A stretch of DNA of 64,000 bases, taken from positions 1 to 64,000 of the forward strand of contig NZ_JAAEAH010000046.1 of NCBI RefSeq assembly GCF_010998615.1. The letters are read 5' to 3'. Position numbers and translations under genes: made by a program. The DNA is from Myxococcus sp. CA023. Lineage in GTDB: Bacteria; Myxococcota; Myxococcia; Myxococcales; Myxococcaceae. Below the pieces are notes generated by a model. That model saw only the letters and a list, made by a program, of their open reading frames with translations, did no database searches and had not been told where the DNA came from. The number at the start of each line of letters is the position of its first letter. Positions within the stretch are counted from its first letter, which is position 1. Shown in pieces: positions 63,482-64,000 of this stretch.

Positions 63482-64000
63482 CTACAACTCCACCTGCGCG
63501 CCCAGCTCCACCACCCGGTTGGGCGGGATGCGGAAGTACGCGGTGGCGCTGCGCGCATTGCGGCTCATCCAGGCGAACAGCGCCTCGCGCCACACGGCCA
63601 TGCCCGGGCGCTTGGTGGGAATCAGCGTCTCCCGCCCCAGGAAGAAGCTGGTGCCCATCAGTTGGAACTGGAGCCCCTTCTCACGGCAGCGCTTCAGCAC
63701 GTCGGGGATGCCCGGGTTCTCCATGAAGCCGTAGCGCGCCACCACGCGCACGAAGCCCTGCTCCAGCGGCTCCACCTCCACGCGCTCGCTGTGCGGCACG
63801 TGCGGCAGCTCCTCGGAGAGGATGGTCAGCAGCACCACCTGCTCGTGCAGCACCTTGTTGTGCTTGAGGTTGTGCAGCAGCGCGGGCGGGGTGCCTTCCG
63901 CGTTGCCCGTCATGAAGATGGCCGTGCCCGGCACCCGCACCGGAGGGTGGTCGCCGAAGCTGCCCAGCAGCTCCTTCAGGGGGATGCTGGACGCACGCAG
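63482..64000 (-). CDS. kup: Kup-type potassium transporter, C-terminal part
   Basis: The C-terminal 172 codons; the N-terminus lies beyond the window. The stretch GTAIFMTGNAEGTPPALLHNLKHNKVLHEQVVLLTI is the conserved start of the cytosolic domain of Kup/Trk-D transporters, followed by GFMENPGIPDVLKRC and TSFFLGRETLIPTKRPGMA. It ends in PPNRVVELGAQVEL. Kup takes up K+ with protons. Confidence 0.95.
   Translation of the reverse strand: MRASSIPLKELLGSFGDHPPVRVPGTAIFMTGNAEGTPPALLHNLKHNKVLHEQVVLLTILSEELPHVPHSERVEVEPLEQGFVRVVARYGFMENPGIPDVLKRCREKGLQFQLMGTSFFLGRETLIPTKRPGMAVWREALFAWMSRNARSATAYFRIPPNRVVELGAQVEL

Overview
The window is about 70% G+C and reads as a member of the Myxococcaceae, most likely Myxococcus or a close relative. 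The evidence is a type IVa pilus minor-pilin cluster carrying the TfcP cytochrome, a DUF2378 (TIGR02265) protein, an FHA/sigma54 activator, a myxobacterial-type Ser/Thr kinase, many lipoproteins, and an MXAN_5187-type protein. The first 73 bases are not genomic: they contain a poly-T run and a one-base-off copy of the Nextera transposon end, so the window starts at a contig end.

Layout. 0-6 kb: a truncated exported glycine-rich protein, small hypotheticals, ychF, and an F0-only ATP synthase operon (atpZ-atpI-atpB-atpE-atpF, minus strand). 6-15 kb: a YbhB/PEBP protein, a soluble PAS/GAF histidine kinase, a membrane-anchored Ser/Thr kinase next to hemL, and an aldo/keto reductase-rraA pair. 15-18.6 kb: a glycosyltransferase, then an accessory-looking locus with five minus-strand tRNA-type genes (three structurally abnormal), three very small peptide genes, a frameshifted AraC regulator and a VOC protein. 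18.6-32 kb: lipoproteins, mgtE, a short-chain dehydrogenase, the lipoprotein-maturation set lspA-lspA-lgt, a secreted endonuclease/phosphatase-fold lipoprotein and a Mut7-C protein. 32-40 kb: the six-gene pilus-tip operon pilX1-tfcP-pilY1.1-pilV1-pilW1-fimU1, with start and stop codons overlapping at four of its five junctions. 40-50 kb: ileS, a four-gene TadE/TadG-type operon, and an FHA/sigma54 activator just upstream of it. 50-64 kb: rimK, a DsbA-like protein, B-box membrane protein, low-complexity lipoproteins, a membrane histidine kinase, a PD40 lipoprotein with a three-domain amidase, a metallophosphatase with a DUF2378 protein, a hotdog-fold protein, and the 3' end of kup.

The most unusual region is 16.07-18.52 kb. 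A unit of about 285-290 bp occurs twice. Each copy has a strong ribosome binding site, a small peptide gene whose N-terminal 22 or so residues are nearly identical while the C-terminal half is unrelated, and an intrinsic terminator. In both copies a 72-nt tRNA-like gene with C instead of the near-universal U33 follows within 13 nt. A third peptide of 20 residues with a perfect ribosome binding site begins 21 nt after one of these tRNA-like genes. A leader-conserved, tail-variable peptide paired with a translation-deviant tRNA is not a combination I can assign to a known system; it is my main candidate for something undescribed.
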